Below, piece after piece: positions 31,653 through 42,700 of a DNA stretch of 64,000 bases. Positions within the stretch are counted from its first letter, which is position 1. Each line of letters opens with the position of its first letter. Source of the stretch: Candidatus Leptofilum proximum (GTDB lineage Bacteria > Chloroflexota > Anaerolineae > Promineifilales > Promineifilaceae); contig JADJXK010000001.1 in the NCBI GenBank assembly GCA_016710325.1, positions 124,001 through 188,000 of the forward strand. The letters run 5' to 3'. Position numbers and translations under genes: made by a program. The notes beneath the pieces were generated by a model that was given only the letters and a program-made list of their open reading frames with translations, was not told the origin of the DNA and searched no databases.

Positions 31653-33632
31653 ATGAAGCCCTCGTTTTACCAACTTTTCCGCCAGCGCTTGCGGCAGTTT
31701 GCCCGCCTGGATCGACGGGATGTGCCCGAGCCCCAAATCATAGAGGCCCTGCACAAAACGCAGATGGATGGGCTGCCCTTCATCTATATCAGTTTCAGCC
31801 TGATGTTTGTGGCCTATGCGCTGATCCAGCAATATTTCCTGAGTGAGGATGGCCAGCTGACGATGGTGTGGGTGGCCTGGGGCAGCGCTGTTTTTCTGGC
31901 GGTGGGCTTTGTGGTGCTGCTGCGAGACCGGGTGCCGCCGAAATATGTTGAATTGGCAACGGCCGTTGTTGCCTCCGTCATCCTGTTTACCATTTTGCTC
32001 CGCTTCCACTTCAATAACGAACCTAAACAGTCGGCCAACCTGGCCCTCTTTTTGTTTGGCGCGGGGGTAATGTTTACCTCTGGCTGGTTATATTTTGCCA
32101 TGCAGCTTTTTTGCTGGGTGGCCTGGGCCATTTTTATCTGGCTCAGCCCGATTGCCGGGAGCGATTGGACCTATTTTGGCGTGATGCTTTTTGTGGCCAC
32201 CTTCACCGGACTGGTGGCCCACTGGGTCCGTCTGCATGCTCTGCAGCGCGCCGAGATTCTGCGCATTGTGGAGCAGCGGCAGCGGCGCGAACTGGTGCAG
32301 CGCGCCAGCCAGCAGCAAACCAGCTACGCCGTGGGGCGGCGAATCACCTCTATTTTGGAGCTGGACAGCCTGCTGGACCAAATCGCCACGCTTATCTGGC
32401 AGCGCTACGACACATATTACGTGGGCGTCTTCCTGCCCAGTAAAGATCGTCTGGCCATTGAAGCCGTGGCCGAAGCCGGTTCAGGGATTTTGCCGGGCGG
32501 CTTGCAGCTGCGGGCCGGTTTGAAGGGGCTGGTGGGCTGGGTGCTGGCCAATGGACGGCCGTTATGCATCGATGACATCACCCGTGACTTCCGCTATGAC
32601 CCGGCCGAAAAAGCGCCCAACGCCCGGTCGGAAATTTTGCTGCCGCTCAAAATGGGCGACAAGGTCCTGGGCGTGCTTGATCTGCAAAGTGACCGGTACG
32701 GCGCGTTTTCTCCGGACGAGATTCCCAACTTCCAGCTGCTAGCCGACCAGGTCGCCATTGCTCTGGAAAATGCCCGACTTTACGCCGAAATCAAGCATTT
32801 TAACCAGCAGCTGGAACAAAAAGTGACGGAACGGACTCAGGCGCTGCAGGAAGCATACGGCCGTCTCGAACGCCTGGACCAGATCAAAACCGACTTCATC
32901 ACCATTGCCTCTCACGAGATGCGCACGCCGCTCACTATTGTGAACTTCAACGCGCAAATGCTGCTGGAGGACGAGGAGATTAAGGCCAACGAGTATCACC
33001 TGAAGTGGGCCGAGGGCATTGGCCGCGGCGCGGCGCGCATGGAAGAGGTGGTGCAAAGCATGCTGGACGTAGCCAAGATCGACAGCAGTTCGCTGGACCT
33101 CTACCTGGCCCCGGTGGACCTGAGCTTCTTGCTGCGCCAGATTGGCAACCGCTTTAGGGATGCCCTGCAGCAGCGTAACATCAGCCTGAGTTATGCCGAT
33201 TTGAGCCGCCTGCCGGAGGTGGAAGGAGATGTTGAGGCACTGCAGAAGGTGTTTTACCAGGTGCTCATCAACGCCATCAAATACACGCCGGATGGGGGCA
33301 AGATTGGGGTGTACGGCCGTTTCCTCCCCACAGCTTCCGGCGGTGCTCAGCCAGCCGGGGCGGTAGAGTTGGTGATCAAAGACAGCGGCGTCGGCATTGC
33401 TCCCGAGGTGAAGGAGCTGATCTTCGAGAAATTTTACCAGACGGGCCAGGTGATGCTGCACTCGTCGGGCAAAACCAGCTTTAAAGGCGGCGGTGCGGGC
33501 CTGGGGCTGGCCATTGCGCGCGGGGTGGTGGTGGCGCACCACGGCCGTATCTGGGCCGAAAGCGATGGCTACGACGAAACCAACTGCCCCGGCAGCCGCT
33601 TCCACATCGTCCTCCCCGTCAAGCAACCCTGA
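31653..33632 (+). CDS. Membrane sensor histidine kinase with GAF domain
   Basis: 659 residues. Six hydrophobic segments (about 45-195) form the membrane part. A GAF domain follows (about 225-375; SILELDSLLDQIATLIW and LGVLDLQSDRYGAFSPDE). Then a coiled linker and a HisKA domain with phospho-acceptor His 421 in ASHEMRTPL. The HATPase domain has N-box VFYQVLINAIKYTPDGG, G1 DSGVGIAP and G2 GAGLGLAIARGVV. No response regulator adjoins it, so it is an orphan kinase. It may sense a membrane or small-molecule signal, but the ligand is unknown. The gene ends 139 bases before an ISL3 fragment. Confidence 0.92.
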   Translation: MKPSFYQLFRQRLRQFARLDRRDVPEPQIIEALHKTQMDGLPFIYISFSLMFVAYALIQQYFLSEDGQLTMVWVAWGSAVFLAVGFVVLLRDRVPPKYVELATAVVASVILFTILLRFHFNNEPKQSANLALFLFGAGVMFTSGWLYFAMQLFCWVAWAIFIWLSPIAGSDWTYFGVMLFVATFTGLVAHWVRLHALQRAEILRIVEQRQRRELVQRASQQQTSYAVGRRITSILELDSLLDQIATLIWQRYDTYYVGVFLPSKDRLAIEAVAEAGSGILPGGLQLRAGLKGLVGWVLANGRPLCIDDITRDFRYDPAEKAPNARSEILLPLKMGDKVLGVLDLQSDRYGAFSPDEIPNFQLLADQVAIALENARLYAEIKHFNQQLEQKVTERTQALQEAYGRLERLDQIKTDFITIASHEMRTPLTIVNFNAQMLLEDEEIKANEYHLKWAEGIGRGAARMEEVVQSMLDVAKIDSSSLDLYLAPVDLSFLLRQIGNRFRDALQQRNISLSYADLSRLPEVEGDVEALQKVFYQVLINAIKYTPDGGKIGVYGRFLPTASGGAQPAGAVELVIKDSGVGIAPEVKELIFEKFYQTGQVMLHSSGKTSFKGGGAGLGLAIARGVVVAHHGRIWAESDGYDETNCPGSRFHIVLPVKQP

Positions 33633-33770
33633 TTGGCAAAGCCACAGAAAAATTCTCAGATCCACTTCGCAGTGTTTGCATTTTTTGGGCTCTTCCGCGT
33701 TTTCCGTGAAAACGGCCGTTTCAGGACAATGAAGCGATAATTAGATCAAACTTTCCAGGAGTATCGTAAA

Positions 33771-34061
33771 GTGATCGAATTACTTTTTCCCTCAGGAACC
33801 CAGCTCGTGATCGAAGCGGCGCAGGTGCAGACTGAGAAAATCAATTTTTTCGCCCACCGCGAGGTTGTCAGTGCTGCCTGTCCAGATTGTCAGCAAGTTA
33901 GTACCAAAATTCATTCCCGTTACCAACGTCATCCACACGACTTGCCCTGCTTTGGGTTTCCAGTGCAACTGCATCTTGCGGTTCGGCGCTTCTTTTGTCA
34001 CCATGAACCATGTTCGCGGCGCACATTTGCCGAATCCTTTCACATATACACCTCCGCGTAG
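33771..34061 (+). mobile_element. N-terminal fragment of ISL3-family transposase
   Basis: 96 residues from a GTG with AGGAG upstream. The zinc-finger N terminus of ISL3 transposases is clear: CPDCQQVSTKIHSRYQRHPHD (as CPDCQQVSTKIHSRYQR) followed by DLPCFGFPVQLHLAVRRFFC and a second Cys pair. The frame then stops; the helix-turn-helix and DDE parts are missing. It is a non-functional remnant lying against a truncated WD40 frame on the other strand, so an insertion followed by deletion is likely. No terminal inverted repeats identified. Confidence 0.8.
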
Positions 34062-34087
34062 AAATTGATAAGCGTAGTTGTATTCCC

Positions 34088-34411
34088 TCAAAGGGTATTT
34101 GTGGACATAGTCCAAAGACGCACGACGCCATTTGTATTGACCGCAGCTAGAAAACGGCCGTCTGTACTAAAGTCAGCATCCTGTGTTAGGGAATGCAGTA
34201 ATTCGCCGCTTTCGAGATCCCACCAGTTCGTTTGCGAACTGCCTACGGCAAAAATTTTGCCATCTGGCGACCAGATAGGGCTGTCGATACGGCCGTTGCA
34301 AAACTGTGCCTGTTGGGTAAGTTGTCTGGCGTTTTCAGGCGAAATAACCTGAGGTCCGGCAGGCATGGGGGCCGTTGGGCTAAGGGCCAGGGTGGGCACG
34401 GCTGTGGGCAT
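34088..34411 (-). pseudogene. WD40-repeat protein fragment
   Basis: 107 residues with a Pro/Thr/Ala linker (PTAVPTLALSPTAPMPAG), then one and a half WD40 blades: GRIDSPIWSPDGKIFAVGSS, WWDLESGELLHSL, FSTDGRFLAAV and VVRLWTMS. It stops abruptly next to the ISL3 remnant, whereas WD40 propellers need about seven blades. It has no ribosome site. Best read as the leftover of a larger surface or kinase-WD40 protein cut by the insertion sequence. Confidence 0.7.
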
Positions 34412-34425
34412 GGCGGTTGCTTAAT

Positions 34426-36333
34426 TCAATTGCTTTCGCCTCTGAAAGGCGTGTTCGTAATACGTAGAGGAAGAGATACCGCTACGCGCATCACTTCCCC
34501 ATTATGTGATGGCAGGTGGAAAGGTGGGCTAACTGCCAGCAAGCTGCCTGCCTGGCTCGCAAACACCAGCCAGCGGAAGGGACCATCTCCTAACATTTCC
34601 TCGCCAACATACCACAAGACGCGCTGGTCCGGGTTAAACGCTCCCTGCCAGCCTTCTATATCGTGCCAATCACCAAACGCATCTTTCCACTGAATGCGCG
34701 TCCACAGGCCTGGCTGCAGTGGTTCCGCCTCCAGGGCAATAAAAGCGCCAGCCAGCGCAGGATAGAGCAGTTCGACCGTCACCTCACTGTCAGCGACATG
34801 TCCCCCTGCATCCCCTGGCGCTATGGGCGATGTCGCAACCATCTGCCCGGAGTCCACATTCCCAGATGGTAATGCTGGTTCTGCATCTACGCCATCCCCA
34901 TGGCCATCGCTCTGATCAAAGTCCTGCGTGCCACTGAAGTCAGACGCCGCGAACACCTCGATTTCTGTCCAGGCCACCCATGAAGGGCTTTGCGTCGTCA
35001 GGATGCGGATGAATTGAAGATCCGGCACCGGTATCTCCGGGGTAAACGCCAGTAAATCGCCTGAAGCGGTATGTCCCCGGAATTCGTATAACAGGGATAG
35101 CTCCTCGTCCGGACCGCGTCCCCAAATCTGGTGTACCGTCAACCCGGCCGGATACTGGTCCACTACCAGCCGCATTAGCGCTACGGCCGTTGGTTGGCCC
35201 AGGTCCACTTCAATCCATTGGGGAGGATGCGAGCCGGCGCCCCATTTGTGCGGCGTGCCGTCAACGGCATTTTCTGGCGGCGCTTCTGGCAACGAGCGCG
35301 ATGCGGTAACCGGCTGTCCAAGAGCCAGATTCCTGAATGGTGAGGAAGCGTCGATACCTGGCAATGGATCGGCGTGATCAGCCAGGTAGCGGCCGTCGAC
35401 TCTTACCGAGAGGCGCGCATTGTACTCCGTCGGCGAAGGGCTCCCGTCCGTTGACCACTCGCAACTGGTGCAGACCTCAACGACCAGGGTGGTGGCATCG
35501 GGTGGCAAGGTAATGGTCTGGCTGACGTGGCCATCGTGCCAGAAGCCGCCTGTGTGATTGTTGCCCCACCAGCTTCCGGTGTCCTCGCCCTCCTGGTTAG
35601 TGAAGCGGAGACGGCCGTGCTTTTGCCAGGCGGTGTCCTGGGCCATGCCGGCAAAGTCGCAATTTTTGATGGCGGCACAGGGATCGCTGCCGGTCGAGGT
35701 TTCCACCTGGACGGCATTGACAAACATCCCGGCATAGCCCTGGTCGTCGCCCTCGGCGATGAGCTCCAGGGCGACGGTTTGCCCGGCGTGTTCGCTGATG
35801 TCGAACCGCAACGTGCTGATCCCTGGCGCGGAGTCGTCGTGAGTACCATAGACCTTTATCTCCCGCCAGGCCACCCACGACGGGCTGGCCGTCGTGACGA
35901 CGCGGATAAGCTGGATATTGGCCAGCGGCGCCTCCGGCTGAAACGCCAATACCTGGCCCGTCTCGGTGCGGCCATCGAACTCGTGCAGCAGGTGAATTTC
36001 CTCGCCAGGGCCACCGCCCCATAGCTGGTGCACCGTCACGCCGGCCGGGTATTGCTCCGTCACCAACTGCACCAGCGTTACCGTCGCTGGCTTCTGCAGG
36101 TCAATCTCCACCCATTGCGGTGCATTGGCGCCGGCGTTCCAGGCCGACTCCTCACCGTCAACCGCATTTTCCGGCGGTTCTTCGGGCAGGAAGGCGGAGA
36201 CACGCACCGGTTTTGCAAGGGCCAGGTTTGGCTGCGCCAGGTCTTCCGGCTGGCCCGCCAGGGTTCTCGTTGCTTGGACGGCCGTCCCTGACAGAACCAA
36301 TAACAAAACCAATATGTAAAGACATTTTTTCAT
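34426..36333 (-). CDS. Secreted protein with two discoidin (F5/8 type C) domains
   Basis: 635 residues from ATG at 36333 (GGAGG upstream). Signal peptide KKCLYILVLLLVLSGTAVQA. Two related discoidin-like domains, about 35-165 and 325-460, each with NLALGQPVTAS- or NLALAKPVRVS-type starts, PENAVDG and WIEVDLGQP/WVEIDLQKP. Between them is a beta-rich region (about 170-320), and after them an acidic linker and Ig-like C-terminal part. Such domains bind carbohydrates or lipids at surfaces. There is no catalytic motif. It is downstream of the alpha-2-macroglobulin-like gene, probably one surface-protein transcript. Confidence 0.8.
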   Translation of the reverse strand: MKKCLYILVLLLVLSGTAVQATRTLAGQPEDLAQPNLALAKPVRVSAFLPEEPPENAVDGEESAWNAGANAPQWVEIDLQKPATVTLVQLVTEQYPAGVTVHQLWGGGPGEEIHLLHEFDGRTETGQVLAFQPEAPLANIQLIRVVTTASPSWVAWREIKVYGTHDDSAPGISTLRFDISEHAGQTVALELIAEGDDQGYAGMFVNAVQVETSTGSDPCAAIKNCDFAGMAQDTAWQKHGRLRFTNQEGEDTGSWWGNNHTGGFWHDGHVSQTITLPPDATTLVVEVCTSCEWSTDGSPSPTEYNARLSVRVDGRYLADHADPLPGIDASSPFRNLALGQPVTASRSLPEAPPENAVDGTPHKWGAGSHPPQWIEVDLGQPTAVALMRLVVDQYPAGLTVHQIWGRGPDEELSLLYEFRGHTASGDLLAFTPEIPVPDLQFIRILTTQSPSWVAWTEIEVFAASDFSGTQDFDQSDGHGDGVDAEPALPSGNVDSGQMVATSPIAPGDAGGHVADSEVTVELLYPALAGAFIALEAEPLQPGLWTRIQWKDAFGDWHDIEGWQGAFNPDQRVLWYVGEEMLGDGPFRWLVFASQAGSLLAVSPPFHLPSHNGEVMRVAVSLPLRITNTPFRGESN

Positions 36334-36431
36334 AGCAGCCTCCTGCAAAATTAACGCAAAGTGCAGAGATAAGCGTCTGCATCACTCGGGTCCGCAAGAA
36401 AATGATATATCAATAGCAAGCTGTCAGGATG

Positions 36432-36701
36432 TCAATGGATACTTTTTCTGGTTTGCCCGCCAAAAAAGACAACACCACTCCCAACTAAACCTGTCAAACC
36501 GCCGAGGATAAGCCCGATTGGCCCGGCGGCTTCAACACTTTCCCGGCCGTTTAAAACGAATGGTTGGCCGGAGATCAATTCGTACACGGCAGCCAGATTG
36601 GCAGTGACAATAAAGCCAATGACGGCGCAAACAACGCCAATAATGATGACGAACAGAATACGAGATACTGTTTTTACTATCTTTATCATGAGCGATTTCA
36701 T
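36432..36701 (-). CDS. Small two-helix membrane protein
   Basis: 89 residues from ATG at 36701, with CCAGGAG upstream. Membrane helices ILFVIIIGVVCAVIGFIVTA (15-34) and GPIGLILGGLTGLVGSGVVFF (61-81; ILGGLTGLVGSGVVFF). Family not recognised. It sits between the alpha-2-macroglobulin-like gene and the discoidin gene, with short gaps and the same direction, so it is likely part of the same transcript. Confidence 0.7.
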   Translation of the reverse strand: MKSLMIKIVKTVSRILFVIIIGVVCAVIGFIVTANLAAVYELISGQPFVLNGRESVEAAGPIGLILGGLTGLVGSGVVFFGGQTRKSIH

Positions 36702-36732
36702 CAGTCAGTCTCCTGGCTCCCCCCACCACACC

Positions 36733-39700
36733 TCATGGCATTTCAATCACAAACGACAAGCCTTCACTGCGGCCGAACACTTCGGGGAAGAACGCCTGCC
36801 GGGCCAGTGACGGCCGTACCTGGTAAACACCCGGAATCGTCGTTTGCAGAAAGTAGGTGTACTGGTACGTGCCCGCCGGCAAAAACTCGCTGTAGAAAAC
36901 GACCTTTTCGTCGCGGTACTCGATGCGGTTGAAAAACCACCAGCCCCAATAACCTTCACGGTCATCCTCACGGCTGACGCTGCCTTCCAGATTCGAGGCG
37001 CTGGTTTCCAGGCCGGGATCAACCGCTTCGGCGCCGGCAGGGATGTAATCTTCGACGATGGCATAGAGCAGATCGTGTTCGGCAATGATGGTCAGTTGGA
37101 CACGCACCTGCTGCCCGGCCGCCAGGCTGGTGATTGGCTCGCAGGTTTCAGCTTCCGGATCGCAGGCCGCATCAAAGTAGGTTCGCTGCACGGTAATGCC
37201 CCGGCTGGCGGCGCTGACCGTTTCCGTATCGACAAGGGCGTCCAGGTAGGCGGTGTAGTACAGGTTGCCCGTCCCGTTGATATGCTGGAAATCCAGGAAG
37301 TTCACGTCCTCATGCCGCAGCGCCTCCAGCGGGATGGAGACGTTCACCGTGTCATCCAGGTTGTCCTGATTGAACGCGCCTTCGGCCAGTGGTTCCATAT
37401 TGGCCTGGAACAGATACTCATAATCGGCGTTGAGTTCGCCGGAAGCGACCATCCAGTCGGCCAGGGCGTGGATGCTCCAGGCGGTTTCAGTGGTGCTGGG
37501 CCAATGGCTCGCCGTGCGCGCCACCATCAGCCAGCGCATCACGTTGGGCAGTATCTGGTTGTCGGGATCAACACGAAGCAGGGTAGAGAGGATAACGGCC
37601 GTACCGCTAATATCACTGCTCAAATTACTCCAATCCTGTTGGATGTTCTCCCAATGCGCCCCGGCGGCGCTCAGGTTGGCCGTGTCGTTCAGGTCGGCGA
37701 TGAGGCTTTGCTGCACCGGCGAACCGCTGTTGCCCGTCAGTTCATAGACCATCACCAGGTAGGCTTTGGCGTAGGGGTCGAGCCGGTCGCGGTGTTTGGT
37801 GAACAGCGCATGGGCCAGCGCGGTGGTTTGGTGGTTGCCGCGTTCGGCCAGGATGTAGAGGTAAAACGCCTGCTGGCCCATCTCCCATCCTTCATCCAGG
37901 CTGCCCGCCGGGATAACCTGTCTTTCCAGGTAATCGGCTGCCCGATCCAGCACAGTGGACTCAGCGAAGAATCCGGCCCGTTCGGCCATGAGCAGGGCAA
38001 AGATGACCTGCCCGCTCAGGAAAGCATCGCTCCTGTCGCCGGAGCACCAGCCCCAGCCGCCGTCGTCTATTTGCAGGCCTTCCAGGGCGGCGATGTCCTG
38101 GTTGGCGAGCGTGCTCAGGCGATGACGCAGCGCCGGGTCACTGACATTCAATTCATCCAGGGCGTAAACGATGGACGAGGCAGACAGCAGGCGGTCGGCG
38201 AAGCCGTAGGCGCAGGCCGGAGAGAAGTCGTAGTCTTCGTTGTAGGCCAGCGCATCCATCAGCGCCGCCGCCAGCGATGCGTTAATGGCCACTTCCACCG
38301 TCCCCTGTCGTTCGTCCAGGCCGGGCGGCAGAAGCACCCCTTCAACGCGGCGGCCCGGGCCCGGCAGCATGCCCGACGTGCCCACGATGTCCTCGCCGGT
38401 GTAGCGGTAAACGGGAATAAGCTGCTCCGGGCCAATGCCCAGCGTCGGTTTGCTGGCATCGCTGTACTGGTCATTGCCGGCGCGGAAGGTGAGATCGGCC
38501 GTTTCCACATCTTCCACCATCACCGGCCAGCGCACCAACTGGCTGCCGGCTGCGGGAATGGTGATCGTCTGTTCGGCGTCGGCTTGCAGGGTGACGCCGG
38601 CCGCATCCAGCCGCACCGTCACCGTTTGGGACAAGCCGGTATTGTTGTTGACAATCGCCCCCAGTTCCATCGTGTCGCCCACCACCATAAAACGAGGCGT
38701 TACCGGGCGGATAAGCAGCGCTTTGGTCGAGATGACATCGCTGAAGGATTGGCCGACGAGCGTATCGGCGGTGGCGGCTTTGGCGCTCATGCGCCAGGTG
38801 GTCAGGTTGTCGGGCAGGTCTACGGACACGGTGGCCGTGCCATTGGCGTCGGTCGTTACCACCGCTTCCCAATAAGCGGTATCGCGGAAGTTTTTACGCG
38901 CGTCGTCATCTTCCAGGGCCAGGGATTCCGAGGACCCCACGCCGCCATCACCACCGCCGCCGCCAAAGAACGCCTCCGGGAATTCCAACTCTAGCCCTTC
39001 GCCGCTGTAGAACAACCCCGAACCCAGGCGGCTGCGGAACGGCTGGTCGAAGTAGAAGGCGTCCAGGATAGGCGGGGCGTTGTCCGGCTTAAGGGAGAGG
39101 ACGGCCAGGTCTACCAGGGCCAGGGAAACGTCGGCCTGCACCGGGCGGCCCTGGTAATCACTGACCTGGATGGTGTAGGTTGCCGTTTCGCCGGGCTGGT
39201 ACACTTCGCGGTCGGCCGTGATAGCCACGTTAAGCGATAGCTGTTCGGGGTTGACTTCCAATTCGGCCATCCCCAGGCGGATGTCGGCAAACGCGGTCTG
39301 GCCCAGGGTTCCCTGAACGGCCACCAGACTGACGTAAACGTTGGGCGCATAGTTGGCGCTGATGGGGATTTCGATGGTCTGGCTGCGGTTCTCCAGAGTG
39401 ACCAGCCGCTCTTCGATGACCATGCCCCGCTCAATGATCAGCCAGGCGTTGACCGGCCCGTCGAAGGGGGACTGCACCAGGATATTGGCCGTATCGCCCA
39501 CGCTGTAGCTTTCCTTGTCCGCGGCCATTTCCATGCGCCGCTCTCGTTCGGCCGTGCGCCAGCCGCTGTAGTTGGGGTCGGTTACCCAGAGAAAGGCTGT
39601 GCTGGTCAGTGTGTTGCCATCGCTGTCGGTGACGGTGGCTTTGGCTACATATTCGCCGCCTTCTTCGGGGGTAAACACGGCCGTTCCTTCCCCATCATCA

Positions 39701-42700
39701 TTCGTCGTAACCTGGACGCGGGCGACTTCGGTGTCTACGGCCGTCCACTCCGTCACATACTGGGCAAACCCGGCGACCCGCTCCGACCGCCATTCGCGGT
39801 GGTAGAAGATGACCTCAACCGGCATATCGGGATGGGGCTGCTGATCCCAGCCAACGGTGATCAGGTTGAATTCGGCGGCTGTCCCGGCCGGGTTGAGAGT
39901 GTCGGTGGGCGCGATACCTACGTAAGTGTTCGCCCCGTGCTGAACCAGACTGGTGCGGGTTGAGACCCCAAACTCACTCACGTCATACACCGTTGCTTCC
40001 AGGTTGATTATCCAGCTTCCGGCCGGCAGATCGTTCAATAAATTGGGCGGCAAAGTGATGGTCAGCCGGCCATCGGCGTCCGTTACGCCTTCGCCGGTGA
40101 GGACCTGCTGCGCGCCGCCAGACTCGTCATTGAAACTGTAATAGGGGCCATCCCAGTGCAGGTAATAACGCTCGGCCATCACCGTGTAGTAGACGCGCAG
40201 GTCGGTGGCCGGGCCGCCAAAGAAGTAGCCGGCTTCAACAGTCACGTCTACCGCTTCGCCGCGCAGCACGTCCACGGCTGCCGGGGTGGCCGAAACAATG
40301 AATTCGGGGGCGCGGTACTCAGCGACGGTGAAAGCGCGTTCCCCCTGGACGCCCGGCTCGTCGGTGATCAGGGTGTAGCTGCCTAAGGCCCACTCTTCAG
40401 GGATGGTGAACTCGCCGCTAAAATTGCCGTTCTCGTCCACTTCGGGGTTGAGGGGCACTTCCCGGTCTTCGGTTTCGTAGTAGGGGCTGGTGTAAACCAC
40501 GCGCAGGCTGACCGACTCGTGCTGGCTGATAGCGTAACGGCCGTAATTCTGCTCGCGCAAAATCCCCCGGAAATACACCGTATCGCCGGGCCGGTAAATG
40601 GGCCGGTCGGTAATCAGGTAGAAGGCGACCGGTACTTCATCAACAAAACTGAAATCATGCAGGCCGAACTCATAGGGCTGGACGCTCAAGTCCCAATCGC
40701 TGGCCCCCACGCCAAAACCGGCGGCGCCAGGAGCATTGCTGACGGCCAGGACGCCGGGCAGATAATTTTCTTCCGGGGTGGTGTAGGGCACTTGCGCCAG
40801 GCCGCTGCTGTCCGTCGTCGCCTGGCCTATTTCCTGGCCGCGTTTGTTATAGACGGTGATCTGGCGGCCGCCGGCCGGCGCGCTGGTTTCTAATTCCGTG
40901 GCCCAGACGTGGACCATGCCAAACGTCTCCTTCACCACCACGTTGGTGTCGGCAACAATGAGCAGATTGCGGGCGTTTTCCTGGTAGTAGAAATACTCCT
41001 GGGGCGTTGGTTCGATGGAATCGGCCGTTACCATATAAACGCCGGTTGGTAAAACACCGCCGTCGGCCAGAGGGACTTCCAGGACGTTTACGTTGTCGCT
41101 TTTTTCGACGGGGAAGTTCCAGGTGCGCGTTGGCGCGCCAAGCGAAACTTGCGGATCGCCAACCCGGTAGAGATCGTTCAGGTAGTCGAGCGGCAAACCC
41201 AGGTCATATAAGGCCACATCCACCTGGGCCGTGCTGCGATAACCAATTTCCACAGTGGTGGGGTAGCTGGCGGTCAACTGGCTCAGGTAGTAAGGCAGGT
41301 TGAGGGAGACAACAGCCGGCACGGCCGAAGTCGTGAATGAGTAAACGTAATCCTCGCCGAGGGTATTGCCATAGATGTCGGCGGCCGTAGCGGGAACCGT
41401 CACGGTATAGGTGGTTTGGGGCTGCCAGGGAAAATTTACGTGGACGGAGCTGCTGTAGCTGCCCGTTATCAGGCCATCCTGGTACTCGAAAAAATTAAAC
41501 CCATATTCCACTTGCTCCGGATCGGGCGCTGGTTCTATTTTGATTTGATCGACGAGGGTCTCCCTATCCATCAGTGAAACAAAGGAGATGCCAGCACCGG
41601 ATGCAAAAATAAACGGTACTTCCTCCCCAGCTTCGGGATAGATGTTGTCGATGGCTGGGAAGGGGACAGTATGGAAGGCGTTGATGGCTTCATGTTCCGG
41701 TGCGGCGCTGCCGCTAGCAGAGCGGGCGGCCGTGCTGACGGTTAGCTCGTAGATCGTATCCAATTCCAATGGCAGCGTTGGGGTGATGAGGGCGGTGCGG
41801 TCGTCGTTGCTCCAGGTGAAGGCCAGGTCGGTGTTCGGATTGAGGGTGATGGCGCGTTCGGTTCTGGCCCGATCCATCGGCATGTTGAAGTCAACCACGA
41901 AGCCGGTATCAAGCAAGGACATTTCCGGGTTGTCTTCTCTCAAGGTCCAGAGGACTTTCGTCGCGTACACCCCGGCGACGCTGGGGACTACAGTGGTGAA
42001 GTTCCAGGTAAAATCCTCTCCCAGAACCGCGCCGGTGATGTCTTCCAGGCCAGCATTGACCGAAGCCCGGTAGGTTGTACCCGCTGCCAGCGGGCCATCC
42101 GGCACAAAGCGATAAATGCTGGTGGAAACCCATTCCCCTGCGCCCTCCAGGGGCGGGTCGAAGGTCAGCGGCTGGGGCAGGTCTACCTGTTGGCCGCTAG
42201 CTGTGAGGGGCACGATGGGCCGGTTGAACAGGACGGTGATGGCGCTGTCGGTCTGGACGTCGCCGGTATCGGGGGCGGGAATGACCTGGCTGGCGGCAAT
42301 GTAGCCAACCGTTTCCAGTTCCAGGGTGACGGGGTCTTCGAGAGAACGGCCGTTCATCCCCTTCGCCTCTGTGCCAATCTGCACCCGGTACAACTGCTGG
42401 CGTTCCAGTTTCCCCGAAGGCGTAAAGATAATCGTGTCATCGCGGGGCCAGGTGAAACTGCCCCGTACCGCCTGGGCTTCTCCCTGAGCGGCTCCATGAG
42501 CTTCGCTGATGACAAATGCCGTTTCAACGGAGGTGCGGTCCATCGGCTGGTCGAAGCGAATGGTGATAGCCCCATCCAGGGCGGCTTCTTCTCCGGGCAG
42601 CGGGCTGCTGTAGACGACCTGGGGCGGCCAGTCGAAACCACTCTGCGTTACAGATTCCTCGGCCACCGGTGACGGCGTGACCACGACCGTTGGGGTTTCG

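Noticed and set aside
36844..38994. 716-codon open frame antisense to the alpha-2-macroglobulin-like gene
   Set aside because: Rich in His, Gly, Arg and Gln without domain signal; a mirror of the codon bias of the real gene on the other strand.
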